NCBI GenBank assembly: GCA_031288935.1
Contig: JAITQL010000044.1
Span: 1 to 7,831 of the forward strand
Length of the DNA: 7,831 bases
Direction: 5' to 3'
Source of the DNA: Tannerella sp.
GTDB lineage: Bacteria > Bacteroidota > Bacteroidia > Bacteroidales > Tannerellaceae
The translations under genes and the position numbers were made by a program. Under the pieces are notes generated by a model. The model searched no databases and was not told the DNA's origin. It saw only the letters and a program-made list of their open reading frames with translations. Numbering within the stretch: position 1 is the first letter of the stretch; each line of letters begins with the position of its first letter. This document shows, one piece after another, positions 1 to 5,905 of this stretch.

Positions 1-87
1 GGCTAATGAATATTGACTGCTACCAGCCAGATGTTCTTCGATAATTTGCATGCGTAACGCATCATCAACCCCTTTCATTTTCCTCAT
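1..87 (-). CDS. N-terminus of a probable IS transposase (helix-turn-helix), partial
   Basis: Read on the minus strand from an ATG at 87-85, the frame stays open for 29 codons to the left edge. It begins MRKMKGVDD and continues ALRMQIIEEHLAGSSQYSLA. A lysine-rich start followed by a helix of the type 'LRMQIIEEHLAG..SQYSLA' is the usual opening of the small helix-turn-helix protein (OrfA, Transposase_8-like) of IS3-type elements, which binds the element ends. A second in-frame ATG at codon 4 (78-76) is an alternative start. The product is cut by the window edge, so the catalytic part cannot be seen. The family call rests on a short stretch and is an inference. Another HTH DNA-binding protein is possible. 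Confidence 0.55.
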   Translation of the reverse strand, partial: MRKMKGVDDALRMQIIEEHLAGSSQYSLA

Positions 88-140
88 TTTTTACAGTTTT
101 TATTGTTCAACTTACTGTAAACTTTTTTCAGTAGAGGACA
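1..140 (-). mobile_element. Left part of an insertion sequence, probable end near 140
   Basis: The transposase-like start at 87 is preceded by an AT-rich leader (88-140). On the minus strand this leader begins TGTCCTCTACTG at 140 and continues through an A-run to a GTTTACAGTAAG stretch. A start with TG and a terminal stretch like this fit an IS3-type end, but the boundary is inferred. The leader also holds an inverted repeat, TTTACAGT at 90-97 against ACTGTAAA at 114-121. The other end of the element and any target-site duplication lie outside the window, so neither element length nor family can be fixed. Confidence 0.4.
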
Positions 141-179
141 CATCGCCGGCTGCGCGAAAGGGTTGGCAGTCCTCTATTG
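129..179. repeat. 11-bp inverted repeat spanning the IS border and the end of the next gene
   Basis: CAGTAGAGGAC at 129-139 pairs along its whole length with GTCCTCTATTG at 169-179, with one G-U type pair and a 29-base loop. The right arm contains the TAG stop codon (176-174) of the leftward Schlafen-like gene. The structure could stop transcription in either direction, but it is not followed by a T-run in the direction of the gene, so it is not a textbook terminator. It could also be an IS end sequence and a similar genomic sequence. Confidence 0.45.
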
Positions 180-1352
180 CACCGGCTCCGAGGCTCTTGG
201 TATTTTCACGATGAACTGTTCGCCCGCCACGTCGTTGATCAGTTCGATGTCCGGCTGTTGTTCCAGTGCGCGTCTCAGGCCGGAACCCAGTCCGCTGAAG
301 GGCATCACATGTATGCAGAAGGAAACGATTTGATTGTTCCGGATAACGGGGTTTCCGTATTTTATATCGTCGACGGTGAGACTGTTCGGCAGTTTGCCGG
401 GGCTTACGATTTCGACCCGGTCGTCAAACACCATGAGCCTTATGGGTGCGTTTTTGAAATAATCGCGATGTACCAGTGCGTTTTGAAGTATTTCCTCCAG
501 CGCGATGTATGAGATTTCCAGTATGCCGATGGAGTTGAACCCCTGCCCCTGTTGCATATGCCGCAACGTGGAATTTAAGAACATCATTCCCTGTTTGAAA
601 AGTTCCGGGATAGTTCCTCTCAAGTCTTCCGGTTTGATGCGATAGTAGGCGCCGGAGAGATCGTTGCCTAAAAAGGAGATGGTTTTGACGGTGAAGGCAG
701 GTTTGATACTTTGCGGCTCTCTTCCGAAGAACAGCAATCCGGCCAGCGTGACCCTGCTGTTTCGCAAAACCCGTTTCGCCCTCAAGGCTTCTTCGCAGGT
801 CAATCCCATTTCCTGATAGCTGCGCTTAAATTCCCGTTTAAAATAATAGGCGAATAATCTATCGTCAATATCGTCGATGCCTGTTCCGTAGACTTCCATT
901 TCGTCGGCCGACAAATTACCGCTTTCCTGAAAGAGCCTCATGATTTCCGTGTTGTCCGTCACTCTCCGTTTGTCTGCACCCTGTTTCATCCAGATAGAAC
1001 CGTTCTTGTCCTTATAGGGCTTGTTGACCCCTTCCGACAGGGTTACTGCCAGCACCTTCTTTTCATCATTTCCGGTTTGAACGGACACGACTTCGGTCAG
1101 AATGAATATCTGCGGTTTCACCTTGTCGTTTGCTATGATTGCCAACCGGTTGTTATACGATTGCAACTGTTCATAGTCCAGGCCTGTAATCTCACCCGTC
1201 TTATCCTGTACTCCGACGAGAATCATGCCTCCTTTGGCGTTGGACATGGCTATCATTTCGGCAGTGATTTTATCATCGTCCATCTCCTGCTTGAATTGCA
1301 CTTTGCTGGTTTCACCCATACTGATCATCTTCAATAATTCGGTTGCATTCAT
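174..1352 (-). CDS. Schlafen/AlbA_2 and HATPase_c_4 domain putative transcriptional regulator
   Basis: A 392-residue cytoplasmic protein. Residues about 11-135 match the AlbA_2 (Schlafen-like) nucleic-acid-binding fold: an early 'ETSKVQFKQE' strand, then 'MSNAKGGMILVGVQD' (36-50), and 'IWMKQGADKRRVT' (120-132). The C-terminal part, about 280-385, is a GHKL-type ATP-binding module. Its N-box is 'EEILQNALVHRDY' (286-298), followed by 'SPGKLPNS' (317-324), and a glycine-rich lid 'GLGSGLRRALE' (354-364). Proteins of this architecture are usually annotated as putative transcriptional regulators or 'ATP-dependent DNA helicase RecG-like', although no helicase motifs are present; their real function is mostly unknown. 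The ATG start at 1352 lies about 11 bases downstream of a predicted transcription start. The gene is divergent from topB and ends next to an insertion sequence. Family assignment is firm; the regulatory role is an inference. Confidence 0.88.
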   Translation of the reverse strand: MNATELLKMISMGETSKVQFKQEMDDDKITAEMIAMSNAKGGMILVGVQDKTGEITGLDYEQLQSYNNRLAIIANDKVKPQIFILTEVVSVQTGNDEKKVLAVTLSEGVNKPYKDKNGSIWMKQGADKRRVTDNTEIMRLFQESGNLSADEMEVYGTGIDDIDDRLFAYYFKREFKRSYQEMGLTCEEALRAKRVLRNSRVTLAGLLFFGREPQSIKPAFTVKTISFLGNDLSGAYYRIKPEDLRGTIPELFKQGMMFLNSTLRHMQQGQGFNSIGILEISYIALEEILQNALVHRDYFKNAPIRLMVFDDRVEIVSPGKLPNSLTVDDIKYGNPVIRNNQIVSFCIHVMPFSGLGSGLRRALEQQPDIELINDVAGEQFIVKIPRASEPVQ

Positions 1353-1367
1353 CTTGATAATTTTTCA

Positions 1368-1398
1368 CGAAGGTAAGGATTGTATTTATACTTTCAAA
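1368..1398 (-). promoter_or_regulatory. Bacteroidetes-type promoter for the Schlafen-like gene
   Basis: On the minus strand TTTG (1398-1395) is followed, after 19 bases, by TACCTTCG (1375-1368). This fits the -33 TTTG / -7 TAnnTTTG pattern with one mismatch in the -7 box. Transcription would start near 1363, leaving a leader of only about a dozen bases before the ATG at 1352. No Shine-Dalgarno sequence is seen, as is common in this phylum. Confidence 0.45.
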
Positions 1399-1538
1399 GA
1401 AACGGGGGCATTGGACAGGCAGCACGATTCCGGTCGAAAGCTGCACATGGATCGTCGCGACGGCTAAAAGAACCGTGTCCGCTGCCGGTTTTCTCTTCTT
1501 GCTGAAGCGGTTGAAAACAGCCCCCTTCTTCCCGGCGC

Positions 1539-1570
1539 TTTGCATACCGGAAGAAAAAGCCTTATCTTTG
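1539..1570 (+). promoter_or_regulatory. Bacteroidetes-type promoter for topB
   Basis: TTTG at 1539-1542 is followed, after 20 bases, by a perfect -7 box TATCTTTG at 1563-1570. The expected transcription start is near 1575, about 14 bases before the GTG at 1589. The position rules out the longer in-frame ATG at 1475 as the main start, since that codon would lie upstream of the transcript. The leader is too short for a riboswitch. Confidence 0.65.
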
Positions 1571-1588
1571 CAGCAAACAGGTATTGGT

Positions 1589-3673
1589 GTGAAAGTTTGT
1601 ATTGCAGAAAAGCCCAGTGTGGCGCGTGAAATTGCGGACGTTCTCGGCGCAAGGAACCGGAAGGACGGGTATATCGAGGGCAACGGGTATCAGGTGTCGT
1701 GGACGTTCGGACATCTTTGCACGCTCAAGGAACCGCACGATTATACGCCGGCCTGGAAGTCGTGGCAACTGAACGCGCTCCCGATGATTCCGGCGCGCTT
1801 CGGCATCAAACTGCTACCGAACGAGGCGTATGAAAAACAGTTCCACATTCTCGAAAAACTCATTCGCAATGCCGAAGCCGTCGTCAACTGCGGCGATGCC
1901 GGACAGGAAGGGGAACTGATCCAGCGCTGGGTACTGCAAAAGGCCGGCTGCCGCTGTCCGGTGTACAGGCTGTGGATTTCGTCGCTCACCGAAGAAGCCA
2001 TTCGCGAAGGGTTTCAACATCTCAGGGACGCCTCCGAATTTAATCCGCTCTACGAAGCCGGCCTTTCGCGTGCAATCGGCGACTGGCTGCTGGGAATGAA
2101 CGCGACCCGCCTCTACACCCTGCGCTACGGGCAGAACAGGCAGGTGCTTTCCATCGGAAGGGTGCAGACGCCGACCCTGGCGCTGATCGTGAACCGGCAA
2201 AGGGAAATCGAACAGTTTAAACCGGAACCTTACTGGGAACTGAAAACGGTGTACCGGCAGACCGCGTTCACGGCCACGCAGGGAAAGTTTTCAAAAAAGG
2301 AAGAAGGCGAAGCCTTGCTGCAGGCGGTCACGGGAAAGGATTTCACGATCGTGTCCGTTACCAAAAAAGGCGGAAAGGAGGCGCCTCCGCGCCTGTTCGA
2401 CCTGACCTCGCTGCAGGTGGAGTGCAACAGGAAGTTTGCCTTTTCGGCCGAAGATACGCTGAAGCTCATCCAGTCGCTCTATGAAAGGAAACTGACCACG
2501 TATCCGCGCGTAGATACCACGTATCTGAGCGAAGACATCTATCCCAAGGTGCCGCAGACGCTGAAGGGGCTGGCCGCCTATGCCGCGCTGACCGCTCCCC
2601 TGCTGGCCGGCAAACTGCCGAAGAGCAAAAAGGTGTTCGACAATGCGAAGGTAACCGATCACCATGCCATCATCCCTACCGGCGTGCCGGCGCGCAGTCT
2701 GTCGGACAGGGAAGGGAAGGTCTATGACCTGGTGGCGCGCCGTTTCATCGCCGTCTTCTATCCCGACTGCGAAATATCGACCACCACCGTCCTGGGCGAT
2801 GTGGAAAAAGTCGGCTTCAAGGTCACCGGCAAGCAGATTCTGAAACCCGGCTGGCGCGTCGTGTTTGAAAAGGAGCCGAAGGAGGCGAAAGAGACGGCGG
2901 AGCAGGAACAGCCGGCGGAGGAAGTGGCCGTACTGCCCGACTTCGTGAAGGGTGAAAGCGGCCCTCACCAGCCCGATTTCGCCGAAAAGTGGACAACCCC
3001 GCCCAAACCCTATACCGAGGCGACGCTGCTGCGCGCCATGGAAACGGCCGGCAAGCTCGTGGACAACGACGAGCTGCGCGACGCGCTGAAGGAAAACGGC
3101 ATCGGACGCCCCTCCACCCGCGCCGCCATCATTGAAACGCTTTTTAAACGCAACTACATCCGCAAGGAACGGAAAAACCTCTTTGCCACGCCCACGGGCG
3201 TCGAACTGATCGCCACCGTCCGCGACGAACTGCTGAAAAGCGCCGAACTGACCGGAATGTGGGAAAAGAAACTGCGGCAGATCGAAAAGGGAACCTATCA
3301 GGCGGGCGTGTTTCTGGACGAACTGAAACAGCTGATCGGGCGGATTGTGCAGCAGGTGCGCGCCGACATGTCCACCCGCATCATCCCGGTCGACCTTCCG
3401 GCCACGCCGCCGCCCCCCGCCGGCGCAAAGAGGAAGAAAGCCCCTCCCGCCACGCCTCCGAAACCCGCCGCAGCGCCTCCGAAACCCCGCCGGCCGGTAT
3501 GTCCCCTCTGCGGCAAGGGCAGCCTCCTGCGCGGCAAAATGGCCTACGGATGTTCCGAATACAAAAGCGGATGCGCCTTCCGCCTGCCCTACGAAACGTA
3601 CGGCGCCAACCTGAACGACGAAGCGCTCTGCCGCATCACGGACCGGATGAAGACCTCCCCCAAAACTCCCTGA
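1589..3673 (+). CDS. topB: DNA topoisomerase III (type IA)
   Basis: A 694-residue type IA topoisomerase, which cuts one DNA strand through a 5'-phosphotyrosine and passes the other strand, resolving recombination and replication intermediates. The Toprim domain starts immediately (VCIAEKPS, with E7), and its metal-binding motif is DAGQEGE (103-109). The active-site tyrosine is Y305 in 'LTTYPRVDTTYL'. Other family motifs are 'SIGRVQTPTLALI' (188-200), 'TDHHAIIPTG' (356-365) and 'GIGRPSTRAAII' (504-515). A Pro/Ala/Lys-rich linker (about 603-636) leads to a C-terminal zinc-finger-like module with C638, C641, C655 and C662. The GTG start is chosen because family members begin at this VCIAEKPS stretch and because a good promoter ends 19 bases upstream; an ATG at 1475 would add 38 unrelated residues. 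The next gene, a Nudix hydrolase, follows after 18 bases. An acidic, Glu/Ala-rich insert (about 429-449) looks lineage-specific. Catalytically expected to be active, with one unusual Toprim residue (G105). Confidence 0.95.
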   Translation: MKVCIAEKPSVAREIADVLGARNRKDGYIEGNGYQVSWTFGHLCTLKEPHDYTPAWKSWQLNALPMIPARFGIKLLPNEAYEKQFHILEKLIRNAEAVVNCGDAGQEGELIQRWVLQKAGCRCPVYRLWISSLTEEAIREGFQHLRDASEFNPLYEAGLSRAIGDWLLGMNATRLYTLRYGQNRQVLSIGRVQTPTLALIVNRQREIEQFKPEPYWELKTVYRQTAFTATQGKFSKKEEGEALLQAVTGKDFTIVSVTKKGGKEAPPRLFDLTSLQVECNRKFAFSAEDTLKLIQSLYERKLTTYPRVDTTYLSEDIYPKVPQTLKGLAAYAALTAPLLAGKLPKSKKVFDNAKVTDHHAIIPTGVPARSLSDREGKVYDLVARRFIAVFYPDCEISTTTVLGDVEKVGFKVTGKQILKPGWRVVFEKEPKEAKETAEQEQPAEEVAVLPDFVKGESGPHQPDFAEKWTTPPKPYTEATLLRAMETAGKLVDNDELRDALKENGIGRPSTRAAIIETLFKRNYIRKERKNLFATPTGVELIATVRDELLKSAELTGMWEKKLRQIEKGTYQAGVFLDELKQLIGRIVQQVRADMSTRIIPVDLPATPPPPAGAKRKKAPPATPPKPAAAPPKPRRPVCPLCGKGSLLRGKMAYGCSEYKSGCAFRLPYETYGANLNDEALCRITDRMKTSPKTP

Positions 3674-3691
3674 CCGGTGAAGCAAACGGAT

Positions 3692-4219
3692 ATGGAAGAA
3701 TGGTTTCCCGTTGTGGACGAAACCGGGCGGACGACGGGCAAAGCTACCCGCCGCGCCTGTCACGGCGGAACAAAACTGCTGCATCCCGTCGTTCATCTGC
3801 ACGTCTTCAACTCCGCCGGCGAACTGTACCTCCAGAAACGCCCGGCACACAAGGACATTCAGCCCGGCAAATGGGACACGGCCGTCGGCGGGCACGTCGA
3901 CTTCGGCGAAACCGTGGACGATGCCCTGCGACGGGAAGCCCTGGAGGAACTTGGCCTGACGGACTTCAGGCCGCTCTTCGTCGAACGGTACGTATTTGAA
4001 TCGGAGATTGAAAAGGAACTGGTAAACACGTTCATAACTGTCTGCAACGGACTGCTCCGTCCTCACCCCGTCGAGCTGGACGGCGGGCGTTTCTGGACGG
4101 TTTCGGAAATGGCCATGCAACTTGACAAAAACCGGTTTACCCCCAACCTCGAAAACGAGTTCCGCAGATTCGGCGAAACCGGAATTTTCAACCGCTGCCT
4201 CTCAAGTCTTCGCCCGTAA
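3692..4219 (+). CDS. Nudix hydrolase
   Basis: A 175-residue protein with a perfect Nudix box, G67 x5 E73 x7 R81 E82 x2 E85 E86 x G88 (GHVDFGE...REALEELGL), which binds Mg2+ and hydrolyses a nucleoside diphosphate linked to another moiety. The flanking sequence 'LLHPVVHLHVF' (29-39) and 'QKRPAHKDIQPGKWDTAVGG' (48-67) resembles the YfcD / isopentenyl-diphosphate-isomerase-like branch, in which many Bacteroidales members are annotated only as Nudix hydrolases; the substrate cannot be told from sequence. The start at the ATG 3692 gives the usual family opening 'MEEWFPVVDE'. A GTG at 3677 would add five residues (MKQTD) and cannot be excluded. The gene sits 18 bases after topB with no promoter between them, so the two are probably one transcript. 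No signal peptide; cytoplasmic. Confidence 0.92.
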   Translation: MEEWFPVVDETGRTTGKATRRACHGGTKLLHPVVHLHVFNSAGELYLQKRPAHKDIQPGKWDTAVGGHVDFGETVDDALRREALEELGLTDFRPLFVERYVFESEIEKELVNTFITVCNGLLRPHPVELDGGRFWTVSEMAMQLDKNRFTPNLENEFRRFGETGIFNRCLSSLRP

Positions 4220-4224
4220 ATTCC

Positions 4225-4249
4225 GCGGGAAAGAATCTTTCCTTCCCGC
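4225..4249 (+). terminator. Possible hairpin terminator after the topB-Nudix pair
   Basis: Six bases after the Nudix stop codon, GCGGGAA (4225-4231) pairs with TTCCCGC (4243-4249). The loop can also form an alternative stem, GGAAAG with CTTTCC. No T-run follows, so this is not a classical intrinsic terminator. A second small hairpin, GTACTTC-CAC-GAAGTAC, lies at 4270-4286. Confidence 0.35.
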
Positions 4250-4357
4250 AAACTCCCTGAAGGAAACAGGTACTTCCACGAAGTACAAAGGTATGATCCC
4301 GACGGAAAAAGGTGCGGGCTGTACGTCATTATTTACGATCCATACAGTAATATTCAC

Positions 4358-4651
4358 GGTCTCAATAACTTTGAGGTCATAAACAATCATTTTGGGGTCG
4401 TCAACATTTACGTTGGGGTCGCAGATTTTTGCGTAAAGATCGTAGATTCTTGCGTAGAAATTGTAGATTCTTGCGTAGGGATCGTAGATTCTTGTGTAGA
4501 GATTGTAGATTCTTGCGTAGAAATCGTAGATTTTTGCGTAGAGATTGTAGATTCTTGCGTAGGGATTGTAGATTTTTGTGCAGGGATCGTAGATTCTTGC
4601 GTAGATACCGTAGATTTTTATGCAGGGATCGTAAATAATAACATTGGGAAA
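4358..4651. repeat. Tandem array of a 21-bp unit, about 14 copies
   Basis: Ten well-conserved 21-base copies run head to tail from 4421 to 4630. The unit reads GTAGATTYTTG followed by CGTAGRRATY, so CGTAG occurs twice per unit, 12 and 9 bases apart, suggesting the unit itself arose from a shorter duplication. Copies to the left (4358-4378, 4379-4399, 4400-4420) and right (4631-4651) keep the 21-base spacing but have decayed, sharing about 13-15 of 21 bases with a neighbour. There are no spacers between copies, so it is not a CRISPR array. The stretch is AT-richer than its neighbours. Because 21 is a multiple of three, several reading frames stay open, giving spurious heptad peptides such as RRFLRRD or VDSCVEI. 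No protein is called here. Confidence 0.93.
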
Positions 4652-4706
4652 GTAGGCAAAACAGAAGGCATGTTATACTTTACGCGGGATGCTTTTGTGC
4701 ATTGCA

Positions 4707-4873
4707 CCTGTCCCGTTGGGGACAGGATGTCGGTAGAAAATTGCATGTTACCCGCCTGCCCGAATCCCGAAGGGATGGTATGTATGATATGACCGGCATA
4801 TCGTCCCGGACGGGATTCCGCCGGATTTTGAAACACTCTTTTTCTACCGGCATTTTGTCCCTGCCGGGACAGG
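4707..4873. repeat. First inverted pair of hairpin-plus-CGGTAGAAA modules
   Basis: The left module (4707-4740) is a perfect 8-bp hairpin, CCTGTCCC-GTTG-GGGACAGG, followed by ATGT and CGGTAGAAAA. The right module (4840-4873) is the reverse complement of nearly the same sequence, with hairpin TGTCCC-TGCC-GGGACA; by eye 28 of 34 bases agree. Between them lie two further small palindromes, ATCCC-GAA-GGGAT at 4764-4776 and TCCCG-GA-CGGGA at 4804-4815. The arrangement of oppositely oriented tagged hairpins resembles REP/BIME elements. No coding function is assigned. Confidence 0.8.
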
Positions 4874-4875
4874 CG

Positions 4876-4918
4876 CTCCGCAGAGACGGGGTACACCGGT
4901 AGAGACGTTGCGCGCAAC
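4876..4918 (+). repeat. Degenerate fifth copy of the tagged hairpin module plus a 12-bp palindrome
   Basis: CTCCG (4876-4880) can pair with CGGGG (4887-4891), with one wobble, and is followed after a few bases by CGGTAGAGA (4897-4905), a one-base variant of the tag found in the other modules. It is followed by a perfect palindrome, GTTGCGCGCAAC, at 4907-4918. The copy is more diverged than its neighbours. Confidence 0.5.
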
Positions 4919-4952
4919 ACCTGTACAAGTTGGATGGATTCCGCCGCGCCGG

Positions 4953-5075
4953 CATTCCGTCAGGAATGAGAGTTCGGTAGAAACGGTCGGCGCCCGTTGA
5001 TTGTTGCATCCCGTACGGGATGCGAGGAGGACGGCAGAACGGTTTTCTACCGAACTGCCATCCCCGACGGGATGG
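4953..5075. repeat. Second inverted pair of tagged hairpin modules around a perfect 18-bp palindrome
   Basis: The left module (4953-4983) is CATTCC-GTCA-GGAATG followed by AG and AGTTCGGTAGAAA. The right module (5044-5075), on the other strand, is CCATCCC-GTCG-GGGATGG followed by C and AGTTCGGTAGAAA. About 26 of 31 aligned bases agree, and one difference in the stem is compensatory: a T-A pair in one copy is a C-G pair in the other. A perfect 18-bp palindrome, GCATCCCGTACGGGATGC, lies between them at 5006-5023. Confidence 0.8.
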
Positions 5076-5257
5076 ACGGCGCTGCTTTTTGCAGTGGCGG
5101 TGATGTTTTTCACGGTGACGGCAAAAAACCCCGTCCTTGCAAACGCAGTGAAGCAATCAATGAAGCCCGTCTCCCGATAAATAAGGAGAGGGCGTATCAA
5201 CATCCGCAATGAAGGGAGGAGGATGAAAACGGGCGGTTGAAATACGTCCGCTGTCGG
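5076..5257. other. Non-coding stretch between the palindrome cluster and the ECF sigma gene
   Basis: No gene is supported here. The piece CTTGCAAACGCAGTGAAGCA (5136-5155) resembles the 'gcgaagcaatc' intergenic repeats that occur in many bacterial genomes; this is recognition from memory. At 5166-5192 CCC(G)TCTCC pairs with GGAGAGGG around an AT-rich loop, with one bulged G. It lies downstream of the leftward sigma gene but has no T-run, so a terminator role is doubtful. Confidence 0.35.
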
Positions 5258-5773
5258 CTATTCACGGTTCACGTCATAGTCTTTCAGCGCTTCACGCAGT
5301 TCCCTGCGGGCAAAAAAGATGCGGCTCTTGACGGTTCCGATGGGGAGATTCAGCGTTTCTGCGATTTCGTTGTACTGATAGCCGCTCGCGTACATGGAAA
5401 ACGGCACCTTCAGATCCTGATCCAGCCGGTTGATGGCGCCGGTAATTTCCTGAAGCTGAAGCGGACTGTCCGTCGCTCCGAACTCCGATTCATTGACGAC
5501 GTCCAGATTATAGAGGTCGATATTCAGGTCGATGACCGTTTGCGTACGAACAATCTTGTGATATTGATTGATAAAGATATTTCGCATGACGGTCAGTACC
5601 CATCCCTTGAAATTTCGGTTGTCCACGTATTTTTCCCTGTTGTTCAGCACTTTGAGTGAAGTTTCCTGCAACAGGTCTTTCGCATCGTCCCGATTTGCTG
5701 TAAGCGATAATGCAAAATTCATCATGTTTTCTTGCATACCCAACAATTTTTTCTGAAATTGCGCCGTTTTCAT
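5258..5773 (-). CDS. ECF-type RNA polymerase sigma factor, complete
   Basis: A 171-residue sigma-70 family protein of the extracytoplasmic-function class, which directs core RNA polymerase to a specific promoter set. Region 2 spans about residues 10-75, with 'DDAKDLLQETSLKVLNNR' (29-46; core binding) and 'NFKGWVLTVMRNIFINQYHK' (54-73; -10 recognition). A variable linker (about 76-105) follows. Region 4 covers about 112-163, ending in the helix-turn-helix 'YNEIAETLNLPIGTVKSRIF' (134-153), which reads the -35/-33 element. The length is normal and the ATG at 5773 precedes a typical N-terminus. No anti-sigma gene follows downstream (leftwards), where only repeats are found, so its control is not visible here. 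It is divergent from the NfeD gene across 132 bases. The class is certain; the regulon is unknown. Confidence 0.94.
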   Translation of the reverse strand: MKTAQFQKKLLGMQENMMNFALSLTANRDDAKDLLQETSLKVLNNREKYVDNRNFKGWVLTVMRNIFINQYHKIVRTQTVIDLNIDLYNLDVVNESEFGATDSPLQLQEITGAINRLDQDLKVPFSMYASGYQYNEIAETLNLPIGTVKSRIFFARRELREALKDYDVNRE

Positions 5774-5805
5774 AGCTGAATAATTTTCAATCGACAGTTA
5801 TTGTT

Positions 5806-5813
5806 TATGTTTG
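5806..5813 (+). promoter_or_regulatory. Candidate -7 element for the NfeD gene
   Basis: TATGTTTG matches the TAnnTTTG consensus exactly. No clear TTTG lies 19-21 bases upstream; only TTTTC at 5784-5788. If used, it gives a leader of about 90 bases before the GTG at 5906. The surroundings are AT-rich, so a chance match is possible. Confidence 0.35.
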
Positions 5814-5822
5814 TTTCATATA

Positions 5823-5830
5823 CAAATATA
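5823..5830 (-). promoter_or_regulatory. Candidate -7 element for the ECF sigma gene
   Basis: On the minus strand TATATTTG (5830-5823) matches TAnnTTTG exactly. No good -33 element is seen at the expected distance, which is common for weak or activated promoters. Transcription would start near 5818, about 45 bases before the ATG at 5773. Confidence 0.4.
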
Positions 5831-5905
5831 CAATCCGGCGCGAAAATTGTTCATCACATTAAACACATTTAACTGATTATTCAAACAAAAGAAAATTATT
5901 ATCCT

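Noticed and set aside
1475..1588. Upstream extension of topB from the ATG at 1475
   Set aside because: The extension is unlike the family N-terminus, and the promoter at 1539-1570 lies inside it.
3259..3999. 246-codon plus-strand frame overlapping the end of topB and the Nudix gene
   Set aside because: An out-of-frame shadow rich in Arg and Pro; both underlying genes have conserved motifs in their own frames.
2291..4120. A 609-codon open frame on the minus strand across topB and the Nudix gene
   Set aside because: It lies wholly opposite two clear genes, has a low-complexity Arg/Gly/Phe-rich product with no family resemblance, and is a by-product of GC-rich codon use.
4429..4638. Arg-rich heptad peptide (RRFLRRD repeats) encoded in the tandem array
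   Set aside because: The period of 21 bases keeps frames open automatically; different frames give unrelated heptads, and there is no ribosome-binding or promoter signal.
4358..4651. CRISPR array
   Set aside because: Copies are directly adjacent with no unique spacers, and no cas genes are nearby.
4680..5209. Minus-strand open frames of 158 and 121 codons over the palindrome cluster
   Set aside because: Their products consist of translated copies of the palindromes (pieces such as PSLRD, IPDGM and HPVGD), typical of spurious proteins from repeats.
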